Part shown: positions 49,230-60,543 of the stretch, piece by piece | Position numbering within the stretch: the first letter of the stretch is position 1 | How the letters are laid out: each line of letters begins with the position of its first letter | NCBI RefSeq assembly: GCF_937616625.2 | Contig: NC_065577.1 | Coordinates: 2,893,001 to 2,957,000 of the forward strand | Length of the DNA stretch: 64,000 nucleotides | From: Mercurialis annua | Lineage: Eukaryota; Streptophyta; Magnoliopsida; Malpighiales; Euphorbiaceae | Reading direction: 5' to 3' | Position numbers and translations under genes: made by a program | The notes under the pieces: model-generated | Databases searched by the model: none | What the model saw: only the letters and a program-made list of their open reading frames with translations | What the model was told of the DNA's origin: nothing

Positions 49230-49520
49230 GAATAATTTTTTTCTTTAAAATATTTTAATTGAATTTATTATTTAAACATGAAATATTTTCTCTTTAAAAT
49301 ATTTTAATTCATTATTTAAACATGAAATATTTCCTCTTTAAAATATTTTAATTTTAATTTATTATTTAGACATGAAATATCTAAGGATATTAAAAAATAT
49401 TATATCTTTGGCATGTTTGAGTATTATAAATGTACATATTATAGCGGAATAAATTTTCTCTTTGAAATATTTTAATTTTAATTTATTATTTAAACATGAA
49501 ATATTTGAGGAAATTAAAAA
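49230..49520 (+). repeat. AT-rich tandem repeat, unit about 55-65 bp
   Basis: Four diverged copies of CTCTTTAAAATATTTTAATT … TTATTTAAACATGAAATAT. Confidence 0.75.
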
Positions 49521-49550
49521 ATATAAAATCATGGGCATGAATCATTACAG

Positions 49551-49849
49551 AATCAGAGGTAACAAGGGGCAATTCCGGTACTGATTCAACTTTGTGTCCC
49601 GCTGATGCTACTGTATACCTCTTCTGGCTGACATTGATCTTCCGATGGCGTACGGCGGTGGCGGCCGTTTTTAGCGTTTATGTTGAATTTCTGGCTTTAT
49701 AGTATTTTTTTTGCACTGTGTGTTTAGTTACAGGTATAAGTTTGGGTTTTAGATTGGGCTTATTCTTGAGTCTTAATTTATTGGGCTTAAATTTTTTAAC
49801 AACAATTGTAATGTTTTATAAGTGTAGGATATAACATAGTAAATTTTTG
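49551..49849 (-). pseudogene. RPL4 5'-end and promoter duplicate, decayed
   Basis: Minus-strand homology to three pieces of RPL4 exon 1 (30376-30423, 30466-30508 and the start-codon region near 30838-30858) with deletions between them. It is followed by sequence matching the RPL4 promoter and upstream DNA (TTACAGGTATAAGTTTGGG, ATTGGGCTTATTCTT, and AACATAGTAAATTTTTG matching 31920-31945). Because upstream DNA is included, it arose by DNA duplication and not from mRNA. The coding frame is destroyed. MULE gamma interrupts its distal side. Confidence 0.85.
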
Positions 49850-51349
49850 AGAAAATTACACCATATCCCTCAAAATCTCAAAAGTTTACGTTAGTGACTC
49901 AACTTTTTGTTTCTTGCAAAAATTCCTCAATTTTAAAATATTCTTTTCATGCCTACCTTTATATATTTTTATCCCTATTTTATCCCTCACTTGTATATTA
50001 CCATTGTTTGTGTAATACGCACAATCAATTCCTTTTTTTCTCCTCTGAAAGCCTACTATGGACGACACTGTACATCCATTCATGGTCGGCGATAGTTGGT
50101 CGGCGAGCTGTTGTGATTCTATTATTGTTTGGTTGTTCCTTTTCTCATGTTTCTAGTCCTTATATAATCTATGCTTAATGATTAGAGTTTGGGTTGGTGT
50201 ATATGTGTGGTTGGTTGGTGGTTGGGCCACTGGGTTCGAGCGGCAATGATCGGACTGCCGATGATCGAGGTGGTGCATCTGGTGGTCGATTTCAACATTA
50301 CAGGTTAATATTATCTAGATCGGTACAAAGTGGTTGATTTCAAAATTCCAATTGAAATTGATAATAGATTGAAATTGATTTCAATTTGTAATTGATTTGT
50401 TAATGTTGATTATTAATTGAATTGAAGTTTTTTATTTATTGGTGTAGAGAGATTTGAAGTTTATGAAAATCATAGAAATTGGTGGATAATCTCTTCTTTC
50501 CAAAGCTCCGACGGTCGGTGGCCGGACCTGAATTGCTATGTAAACCGTGTCCTTGTTGTTTTAAATTTCTATTATGTTTTCATTCTTTATGGATTTGTCC
50601 ACACCTGCTCTCTATTTGCTACAATGTGCTGCTCATTCTCTTGTTTTAATAAATGATAGTAGAATTGATAATTATAAATAAATTTTTTTATTAAAATGGA
50701 AGCAAATAAGGTGTTGCTGTTGATAGTGAATTTTGATGTCACTCTATGAAATTGATTAATTTCTGCATCTGTTATTGTTATCTTCGTTGAAAAATTATAA
50801 GAATCCATTTACTTCATTGCTAATATGTGTTTTTAATTGTCATTTTATATAATTTAATAATGGATAAGTTAGCAGCTTAACAATTCATTTGATTATATGA
50901 GTTAAGCTTGATGAAAGTACTTGCGGTTGCGTGTTTATAGCCATCAATACAGAAACATATGAAGTTTTAAGGAACTATTTACATAAGCAATTTTTTTTGG
51001 ATTAATTAAAAGTTAGTTTACCCCCTTTTGCTAATCAACTACAATTAGCACAAACTTATCAGTTTGGGTTCTTTTTGCCTAGAATGATATTATTTTGGTT
51101 AGAGTTTGTGGTCGAAATTCAGTCATCTTTTCTATTGACTACTGTCCATATTTTTTTACTTCAACTTGTGTGTTTATTCAAAACCTTACCAACTAAAGTA
51201 AATTCTTAATAAGCTGATTATAGTTTTAAAATAAATCTATTGATAATTTATACTATTAAAAATAAATTTATAAAATGACAAATAAACTAATGGTTTTTTA
51301 AAAGTAAACTATTTAAGTTTTTGTAAAAATTAAATCAAAAGTAAATTTA

Positions 51350-52450
51350 AAATGAAATTAGTATAGTATTTGACAGTGTATATATAATCAAAAATCAACT
51401 TGATGTGAACCTGATGTAAACCTATATCAACTGAATTATCTTAATTCAATTTTTAATAAAATTTGTCGTCTTACTGCTCTCTACAATCTTAACTGACATT
51501 TTTATACTGAGATATTTTGAGATTTAGTATATTATACAAATTGAATATCTCCTTAAGTGAAATGTATTCGATAGTTTATAAAACCGCAAATCAACCTTAT
51601 GTGAACCTGATGTGAACCTATATCAAATGAACTATCTTAATTCACTTTTTAATAAAATTTGTTTTGGTGCTCTTTACTTAACTGACATTTTATATTGAGC
51701 GAATTTTGAGATTTAGTTTAATATACAAATTGAATATTTTTTGGAAGTGAAATGTACTTGATAGTCTATATAACCAAAAATCAACCTAATGTGAACCTAT
51801 ATCAACTGAACTTCCTTAATTCAATTTTTAATAAAATTTATCTTACTGCTCTTTATAATCTTAAATGACATATTATATAGAGAGAATTTCATTTAGTGTA
51901 ATATATATATTAAAAATCTCTTTTAACTGTACTTAATTTGATAGTTTATAAAACCGAAAAGCAACCTGATGTTAACCTGATGTGAACCTATATCAAATGA
52001 ACTACTTTAATTTAATTTTTTAAAAAAATTTGTCTTACTGCTCTTTACAATCTTAACTGATATTTTATATAAATAAAATTTTGAGATTTAGTGTAATATA
52101 CAAATTAAATATCTCTTAAAAGTGAAATGTATTTGATAGTCTATTAAACTAAAAATCAACATGATGTGAACCTGATATGAACCTATATCAACTGAACTAA
52201 AAATCAACCCGATGTGAACCTGATATGAACCTATATCAACATGATGTGAACCTGATATGAACCTATATCAACTGAACTAAAAATCAACCTGATGTGAACC
52301 TGATATGAACCTATATTAATTGAACTACCTTAATTCATTTTTTTTATAAAAAAATGTCTTACTTCTCTTTACAATCTCATATGATATTTTATATATGAAG
52401 AATTTTAAAGATATAGTCTATTGTAAGAATTGAATAACTATTTTTAAGTG
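51350..52450 (+). repeat. Tandem array in MULE gamma, unit about 180-210 bp
   Basis: The unit runs from AAGTGAAATGTA(T/C)TTGATAG through AAAATCAACCTGATGTGAAC, CTATATCAACTGAACTA and TTTTAATAAAATTTGTCTTA to GAATTTTGAGATTTAGTGTA. Copies start at about 51345, 51558, 51748, 51925 and 52125. Near 52190-52310 the GTGAACCTGATATGAACC part is further amplified. No coding content. Confidence 0.8.
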
Positions 52451-52674
52451 AAATATAATTGGCAGATAAAATCATAAACAATAAGAGAAAACTTACAATT
52501 TATAAATAATTAGAACTTAAAAGTGATATTAACTTTATGAAATTTGCATATAGTGACTGATTACATAAATAAAACACCAATTCAAATTACCAAATAAGAT
52601 ATAATATATATAATATAAATAAAGCAAAACAAATTGAAAAAATAATTAAGATGTTTGACTTCAGGTATTTAAAT

Positions 52675-53318
52675 TCAATTAACAATGGAAATATGAACCA
52701 ATATACCAACAATTTCCACTACAACCACAACACCAGCTTGTGGTAATCCTCCAAATTTAACCACCTCTTGTATCTTTGTCTCTGCCGTTTCAATCTCTTG
52801 CTTTGCCGTTTTAAGCCCTCTCTTCACTGTAACTATTTTTTTCTTCCACCGCTTCAAGTCTTGTGTCCGCCATTTCAAACTCTTCTCTCAGTAATTCCTT
52901 TACTCAAGTCTCAGCATTCTTCAGCTTCCACTGTGAAAGATGCTCCTTTCTTCTTTCCCTCAGTTGCTCCGGCCGCCGTGCCTCCTTTACTCATCTTTGA
53001 TTGCTTAAGTTTTTTCAATATCCTACTGATTGATGCTTTACATATTTGGTGAAATTGTGTAATCGGAGACCATAAAACAGATGTAACGGTCGAAGAACGT
53101 TTGCGTGATCTATGAATAGCCGGCGAAGTCCGGTAGCAGTCGATGGTGGATACAGATCTAGTTGTAATAGGTAGAATGGTTTTAGATCCAAGAATAAAAA
53201 GACGACAAGTGATCGTCCATACCCCGCCGGACCGCCATCGAACTGCCATCCCTCTACCGGACCACCGTTGTAGCTTCGCCGGAATGCTACATCGATAAAA
53301 TGAAACTGAGTTATCCAT
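52675..53318 (-). pseudogene. Decayed coiled-coil/membrane-anchor frames in MULE gamma
   Basis: On the minus strand a frame from 53318 ends MSKGGTAAGATEGKKKGASF…AEEC at 52911. Other frames then continue as ELLREEFEMADTRLEAVEEK and, after a shift at an A run, IVTVKRGLKTAKQEIETAET + KIQEVVKFGG, with a hydrophobic end GVVVVVEIVGILVHISIVN. That would be a coiled coil followed by one membrane segment, interrupted by a stop and a frameshift. I do not recognise the family. It may be captured host sequence. Confidence 0.4.
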
Positions 53319-53527
53319 TGAGTAATGTTAAATTGTTACAGATGTTGATTTGGTTGAAGGTTATAATTGTCTTATTTTCTTTTGATTTTGGTTCATTTTG
53401 GATTATGAGGGATTTGTGAAATGTTTTTGATTTTATTGAGAGATTACTGCAAAAATGAAAAACCTGAGGTAAAAACATTAGACATGGTCAATTTTAGGGG
53501 ATTTGTGTAGATTACCCTAAATTTTTG

Positions 53528-54314
53528 AACCTTTAGGAGAAGCTTCTATTTTATGTTTCAAAGTAACTGTAAATATATGAGATGATTTTTTTTTGCAGTA
53601 ATTTATTTTTACCTAAACTAATTACATTTATACGTAATTTTGTGAAAAAATTTACAATATAATTTTGTAGCTCAAACAATTCTAATGAAAATGATTATCA
53701 TGAGCGGTAGGATTTCAAGAAAAAATAGGCTAGAAAATGATTGTCATGTGGCAAAATCTGTTTGCCACATAAGCGTAGACTTCCGTCAAAATAAAAAGAA
53801 AGTGTAATGATCAAATTAAAATGAAATAAAATTTAGTTATCAAAAGATAATAAAATAATAGTTTAAGTTTTTTATGTACAAATTATTTTAAAAATTCAAA
53901 AGATAATTATATATGACTGAAGTTCGTTTTGGTTTGAAGATCGTAAATATTCATTTCCATTAGTTAATCAAAATAGAATTAAAGTGATTTGGTTGCTTCA
54001 ATATTCTGTTTCGTTTGCAAATTAAAATTCAGAATCTATGCTTAGTTGGTAGCAAATTGATTTGGAGGAGTTAGGATTGGAATTTTAATCTAATTGCAAT
54101 CATACGTACAATATTTTCTTATGGTTAATACTAATTAACTCACATATACGAGTGAATATATTTTAAAAAAAGAACAATTGAAACATACATTTTGAGTAGA
54201 AATTGAGCAAATGAAAATTGAAGTATAAACTTTGAATAGAAATTAAGCAAAGGAAAAATTGACGTGTTATAATAAGATAGGTTAAAATAGATGGATTAAA
54301 TAATATTTTTCTTC

Positions 54315-54357
<43 letters not shown>

Positions 54358-55179
54358 AGAAAATTAAATTTTTGGACATCTCAACAAAATTGGTCTTAAT
54401 AAAATAAATATATTTTATTGTCACCATAATATCATCTATATTCTGATAGAATATTTCAAAAAGTTAGAAAGATGAATTTAAATTAATTTTCTGATAAGAA
54501 AATCCATTTTCTTTCATTAATTTGTTTTGGATGAATTTACAACCAAAAAAAAAACATATATATATAATTTTGTCAAAATCTATTAAATCTGACTCATAAT
54601 TATCATTTACCAAGAAAAATATAAACTAAACATTCTAAATGGCACTTTTCAATATCATCAACAGATGTATACTTTTTTTGATTTACATCTCATAATTTTC
54701 CGGTTTTAATCGAACTGACCGAATTACCAGCCTATTCAGTTGGTTCGGTTTTAGATTTTTTTTTCTATTTGATCGAATCAGCTTTTAATTAAAACTTTTT
54801 ATTCAATCGGTTCAATATTGAATATTCGATCGAAGAGTTAAGAAGTTATCAGTTTGATTTCGACCAAACCGAATGAATGCCCCACCGGTATCATGGAAAT
54901 AAAAGAGGAAAGTTAACCACCTTTATTTTTGATTTAAACTATTATATATAATCAGTATAAATCCATATATAGATGATATTTAGTTTTGAATCATATACCA
55001 AGCAAACAATTATTAAAAAATAACAAATGCAGATTAATGAAAAACATTTAAACAATTAATTATTCTCTAATAAAATACAAAATGAATATCAAAGAACTAA
55101 AATTAAGAAATCAAGTTAGTTTAAAGTAGAATATCACAATAAAAAAACAGTAAACCAACCAAATTGATAACATAAGCTA
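53528..55179. other. Intergenic, no gene seen
   Basis: AT-rich. Contains (TA)n at about 54325-54350 and a diverged TTCGGTT-rich stretch near 54700-54880. Nothing coding. Confidence 0.5.
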
Positions 55180-55531
55180 ATAATTTTTTTATAATATTTA
55201 AAATGTACTAATAACATATATAAACAATATAAGTCAATATTATTTTAATTATATAAATTTAAATATAATATAAATATTTAGAAAAACGGTTTTCAACCGA
55301 ATCGAATTAAAATGAAATTTTCTATTTTTTGGAATGTCATTTTAACTATCTTCGGTTTGAGTTTGGTTCTGCATTTTTATCAATTTTTAGTTTTTGGTTT
55401 TTCGGTTCGACCATCAAAACTGATGGGACCAACCGATCTTGGTCTCTAAGTGTTTGGTTACAAGTTTAAATTTAGTGTGGTAGCTGGTTTAAGTTGTTTC
55501 GGTTTTAGATTGGGCTTATTCTTGGAATCTT
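55180..55531. repeat. Rearranged duplicate of RPL4-upstream DNA
   Basis: 55180-55340 matches 31655-31830 (TAATATTTAAAATGTACTAA … GAAATTTTCTATTTTTT). 55445-55530 matches 30970-31056 (GTGTTTGGTTACA(A/G)GTTTAA, TAGTGTGGTAGCTGGTTTA, GATTGGGCTTATTCTT). The two blocks are in the opposite order from the source. The copy ends where MULE delta begins. Confidence 0.8.
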
Positions 55532-55673
55532 GAGAAAAATACATATTTACCTAAAATACAAAAATAATATGTTAATATACATCAGCGCGGAAATCTTACA
55601 AAAAATACATCACGAATTTAAACCTTTTATTTTTTTACTCTCCTCACTTTTATAATTATAAATTTACTTCCAC

Positions 55674-55921
55674 TATATAAGCTCATTAATTTCACTAACA
55701 ACGAGGTTCCTTCCTTTTCTCTCTCAAATTTCTCTCTCTATTTTCTCTCTCTATTTTCTCACAGCTCGTTTTCAAGCTCTCTGTTTTGGAAAAATCTTCT
55801 CCGATTCTGCAAATTCTTAAATCCAGATCTCTGTAACAACTTCCAGATCTCGAAAAATAGTTCGTTCCTCATAATCTGCTCGAAAAACAGCTCGCTCTTG
55901 AAAAAACGGAGATTCTTGAAG
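55674..55921 (+). promoter_or_regulatory. Delta transposase promoter and non-coding first exon
   Basis: TATATAA at 55674-55680 is followed by a pyrimidine-rich start zone and a CTCTCT-rich leader (about 55708-55921) ending TTCTTGAAG|GTAATT, a good splice donor. The matching acceptor TTTTCAG|G is at 57324, one base before the ATG. So the gene has a leader intron of about 1.4 kb made of repeat array. Confidence 0.65.
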
Positions 55922-56029
55922 GTAATTGACTATATTCGTGAATAAAATTGCTTTTTATATTATCTTCTTTTGATTATACGATTATAAAAATATGATGATA
56001 TTTGAATTTTAACCTATAAGAAAAATCAA

Positions 56030-57320
56030 TCTGATACTTATATGATATTGTGATGCAAATCTGATAATGTGATCCTCATCTGATAATCTGATACTCATAT
56101 TGATGTTGTCTGATAATGTAATGTCATATGATTATCATATGAGTATCTGACAGTCTGATTATGACACAATGTGATTTTCAAATGATACTCTTGTGATAAT
56201 TTGATATACTCATACTCATATGATAATGTGAAAAAAAAATACTTATATGATATTGTGATGCATATAATCTGATACTCATATGATAATGTGATAGTCATTG
56301 ATACTATGAGTGTCATATGATAATCAGATAGTCATATTGAAGCTGTGAGTGTCATATGATTATCATATGACTATCTGACAGTCTGATTATCATATGAGTA
56401 TCTGACAGTCTGATTATCATATGAGTATCTGACAGTCTGATTATCATATGACTATCTGACAAAAACTGATTATCATATGACTATCTGACAAAAACTGATT
56501 ATCATAAGAGTATCTGACAAAACTGATTATCATATGACTATCTGACAGTCTGATTATCATATGAGTATCTGACAGTCTGATTATCATATGAGTATCTGAC
56601 AGTCTGATTATCATATGACTATCTGAAAAACTGATTATCATATGACTATCTGAAAAACTGATTATCATATGAGTATCTGACAGTCTGATTATCATATGAC
56701 TATTTGAAAAAACTAATTATCATATGAGTATCTGACAGTCTGATTATCATATGAGTATCTGACAAAACTGATTATCATATGACTATCTGACAGTCTGATT
56801 ATCATATGAGTATCTGACAAAAACTGATTATCATATGAGTATCTGACTATCTATCAGACTGTCAGATACTGTTATGATAATCAGACTATCAGATAGTCAT
56901 ATGATAATCAGATAGTCATATTGAAGCTGAGAGTGTCATATGATTATCATATGATTATCTGACAGTTATCATATGAGTATCTGACTATCTATCAGACTGT
57001 CAGATACTGTTATGATAATCAGACTGTCAGATAGTCATATGATAATCAGATAGTCATATTGAAGCTGTGAGTGTCATATGATAATGTCATATGATTATCA
57101 TATGATAATCTGACAGTCTGATTATCATATGAGTATCTGACAGTCTGATTATCATATGAGTATCTGACAGTCTGATTATCATATGACTATCTGACAGTCT
57201 GATTATCATATGAGTATCTGACAGTCTGATTATCAGATGATACAGTATCATCAGATTATCATATGTTATTGTGATACACATATGATAATATTTCAACTGA
57301 TAATCATCTGTTTATCATTT
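56030..57320. repeat. 27-bp palindrome-bearing repeat array in the delta leader intron
   Basis: About two dozen copies of CTGATTATCATATGA(G/C)TAT + CTGACAGT (27 bp), each with the palindromic core ATCATATGAT. Several copies have CTGACAAAA or CTGAAAAA in place of CTGACAGT. The array switches orientation around a spacer TATTGAAGCTGTGAGTGTCA that occurs three times (about 56335, 56930, 57057), giving large inverted arms. The 9-aa periodic minus-strand frames it contains (MIIRLSDTH) are by-products of the 27-base period. Confidence 0.9.
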
Positions 57321-57325
57321 TCAGG

Positions 57326-59914
57326 ATGGAATTTATCCAAGTACTAATGCAACATGATGGGCAATGGACTGAAGATGGAAAGTATACTGACTTTAAAATG
57401 ATAGGAATTTTATTGGAAATGAACTGCACATTCAATAGTTTTATCGAATTAGTATATCAAAGTTTGCAAGTTCAAGATACTGAAACTGAATTAGATATTC
57501 AATATCTAATCAGTGATGATTATCCTCCAGTCAAAATAGCAGATGAAAGAAGTCTCAGATTCTATATACAGTTAAAGAAGAGTGAACTTAACTTCACAAG
57601 ATATCCAATCTGCATCATATTGAATAAATCTGCTTCTTTTTTGGAAACATCATCATCAGAAGCTGCAAACAATTCACTTCTTGTTCATGAAGACAATATA
57701 ACGCAACTGGATGAACAAAACTCTAAAGAAACAGAAATGTCTTATTCAAATTTGGATATGATTGAATATGCAAATCTTCTCTGCACACTTCAAGAAAATC
57801 TTCCAGAAACAGATTTTGATGAAGATCATGTTGCAACCAATCAAGCAAATCAGAAAATAGAAGAAGGAGGTATATTCACAGATAAAGAAACATTAATATC
57901 AGAGATGAGCCTATATGGACTAAAAGAACACTTTCAGTTCAAGGTACATTTCAAATATTCTGATTTTGACATTTTATTATCATAACAGTTTCACAAAAAA
58001 CTGATACTGTATATTATTAATAATTACAGGTCCAAAAATCATGCGCAAGACAGTACCGATTAAAATGCATAGATGACCATTGTGATTGGAAATTTTATGC
58101 CTCGAAAATTGGTCATACAAAAATGTTTCGGGTACGTAAGTTCAACAATTATCATACATGTTCTTTGGAGATGAGAATGGGAGACCTGAGGTTTGTCAGC
58201 TCAAAAACCATAGCAAAAATAATAAAGTCAAACTTGTTGGATATCAAGACAATTTACACACCTAATGACATAATCAGAGACATGAGAAATGATTATAGCA
58301 TTAAATTGGATTACTGGAAAGCTTGGAAATGTCGAGAAATTGCACTAGAGCTTTTAAGAGGGAAACCAGAAAATTCATTTGGTCTACTACCGAGATATCT
58401 TCACATGGTGAAGCAAACAAATCCAGGATCAGTTGTAAGCTTACAAAGAAATGTGGATCATACTTTTCTTTATGCATTCATGTCACTTAATGCATCAATA
58501 AGTGGATGGAGTCACTGTATGCCTATTATGGTTGTTGATGCTACATTTTTGAAAGGACCATTTGGAGGTTCTCTGTTTTCAGCTTCAACTCTTGATGCAG
58601 CAGGTATGATTAATATCATTATCATCACGATATCATCATATTATCATTACAGTATCATTATAATATCATTACAGTATCATCGTAATATCATTATTTTATT
58701 TTGCTTCTTATTTTACAGGAAAAATCTTCCCTCTTGCCTTTTCAATAACAGATTCAGAAAATGATGCATCTTGGAATTGGTTTTTTAGACAAATCAAAAC
58801 TGTTTTTGGTGTAAGGGAAGGAATGTGTATAATTTCAGACAGACATATGAGTATTAAAAATGCAATAGAAAGTGTTTTTGCTGGAGAAGTTCAACATGAT
58901 ATTTGCTTATATCATTTACTAAGTAACGTGAAAAGCAGATTTAAAAAGGATCAGAAGACAATTAAAGACCTGTTCAAAGCAGCAGCAAGAGCTTATACAA
59001 AGGAAGAATTCAATACTCATATGGCAGAAATGAGCAACGTAAATCCAGGAGTTACAGCTTATCTCAAAGATGCAGGTTTTGAAAGGTGGGCAGTTTCACA
59101 TTCTGTGAACAAAAGATACAACATAATGACTTCAAATACTGCTGAGTCATTTAATGCAGCAGTAAATAGAGCACGAGAATTACCAGTTACGATGCTTATG
59201 GAATACTTGAGAAATTTGGTTCAAAGGTGGAGCTACAAGAACAGAAATATTGCTAAAGGAACCTTTACAAAATTGTCTTCAAAATATGATGCTGTCCTAA
59301 GGCAAAACTATTTAGATTCACTCAAAATAGAGGTACGGATTCATTCTTATCACAGTTAGAAATATTTTCATCTTATCATGCTATTATCAGTTTATTATCA
59401 TTCTATTATCATATGCTATTATCATTCTATTATCATATGCTATTATCTTTTAATATTTTTGACATTATCACATGTATATCAGGTAGAGCCATCTAATGAT
59501 GACATATACACTGTTACTGAAAATGGTGATACCTCTACTGTTAACATCAAGGAAAAATCTTGTACATGCAACAGATATCAAGAAGAAATGATCCCATGTA
59601 AACATGCTGCTGCTGTATTAAACTACAAACATCAAGACCCAACTGAATATTGCTCAAAGTACTTCACAAATGAAGCAATGCTTGCTACATATGCACAAAC
59701 TGTATACCCAGTTCCTAAAGAAGAAACATGGGAAGTCACTGCAGAGGTTGAGGATATCATTGTCTTACCTCCTATAGGGAGAACTAAGCCAGGAAGACCA
59801 AAAAAGAGAAGAATAAAAGGAGCAGAAGAACAAAAGAATCAAAACAAGTGCAGCAGATGTGGATATTATGGACATAATCGTAAAACTTGTAAAAATATTC
59901 CAAAAAACAGATAG
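57326..59914 (+). CDS. MURA-type MULE transposase, intact, 4 coding exons
   Basis: Exons 57326-57943, 58030-58603, 58719-59332, 59483-59914, all GT-AG and in phase, giving 745 aa. Visible order: PB1-like N-terminus (about aa 1-100); acidic linker; MuDR-type DNA-binding region (about aa 190-260, CIDDHCDWKFYASK…FNNYHTC); MULE catalytic domain with Asp376 (MVVDATFLKG), Asp438 (IISDRHMSI), a CLYH motif, and Glu540 (SNTAESFNA) as the likely DDE triad with usual spacing; SWIM zinc finger (Cys629, Cys631, Cys641, His643); CCHC knuckle at the C-terminus (Cys725-X2-Cys728-X4-His733-X4-Cys738) after an AT-hook-like GRPKKRR. It cuts and joins element ends in the nucleus, producing 9-bp duplications. No stop or frameshift was seen, so it may be active. 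The short introns consist largely of TATCAT repeats. Confidence 0.95.
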
Positions 59915-60543
59915 AAAACTGTGATTTGAGATTTTCAATAGTACTATTTTTCAATAAATAAAAAAATATCATTCAATATCTGATGGAGTAATATAATGTT
60001 ATTATCATAATATTATCATTACATTATCATCTTATTATCAACCATATATCATTATGATAAAATATTATCATATGTTTATCATCTAAGTATTAAAATATAT
60101 AAAATCAGATAATCATAAATTTGATAACAGTAACGTATAATTATCATATGAGTCACAATAAACCAAACATCTGATAAATGGACAACAGTTTATTATCATT
60201 TATGAATGTTATTATCATAATATTATCATTACATTATCATCTTATTATCAACCATATACAAATATTATAAAATATTATCATATGTTAATCATTAAAATAT
60301 ATAAAAATCATCTAAATATTAAACATACAATTATCATATGAGTCACAGTAAACCAAACATTTGATAATGAACAAACAGTTTATCATCATTTATGTATCAC
60401 AAACTTATCATCTCATTATCATAAAACTGATCAAACAATTGTCATTACATCATAATAAAAGTCATTAACAGTAAAAAAAATCTACACAACCATTTTTTTT
60501 TACAGAATAACAAAATGAAACGCCTAAACCAAAAACTAAAACA
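59915..60543. repeat. TATCAT-rich spacer between the two delta genes
   Basis: A block CATAATATTATCATTACATT + ATCATCTTATTATCAACC followed by ATATTATCATATG appears at about 60003-60075 and again at 60213-60285, a roughly 210-bp direct repeat. The rest also has many TATCAT units. It contains the convergent 3' ends of the transposase and peptidase genes. Confidence 0.75.

Larger units (their letters stand above)
46352..49550. other. Intergenic, repeat-derived, no gene seen
   Basis: Contains an isolated GC-rich stretch at 46500-46640 (CCCCGCTCGAGCCGGGTAGG) of unknown origin, a CCGGTT-rich dispersed repeat at 47370-47580 (listed separately), and possible MITE remains at about 48290-48660 (TTTTCGGGAAATATGCTTTT … CCATTTTCCGGAA). 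A 55-bp-type AT repeat lies at 49230-49520 (listed separately). No coding gene recognised. Confidence 0.5.
49850..53518. mobile_element. MULE gamma with 9-bp duplication
   Basis: AAATTTTTG at 49841-49849 is repeated at 53519-53527. The left end is AGAAAATTACACCATATCCC and the inverted right end AGGGTAATCTACACAAATCC, the same terminal family as alpha and beta (TACAC near base 10, then a block ending AATCTCTCA or ATTCCTCA about 80 bases in). 3.67 kb, no transposase. It has GC-rich subterminal patches (50.08-50.30, 53.06-53.29 kb), a tandem array and a decayed coiled-coil frame. Confidence 0.85.

Noticed and set aside
56444..57296. Minus-strand frames with 9-aa periodicity (MIIRLSDTH)
   Set aside because: By-product of the 27-bp repeat array within a predicted intron; no independent evidence of translation.
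56030..57320. Possible CRISPR-like array
   Set aside because: Units are near-contiguous with no unique spacers, orientation flips, and the DNA is a plant transposon.
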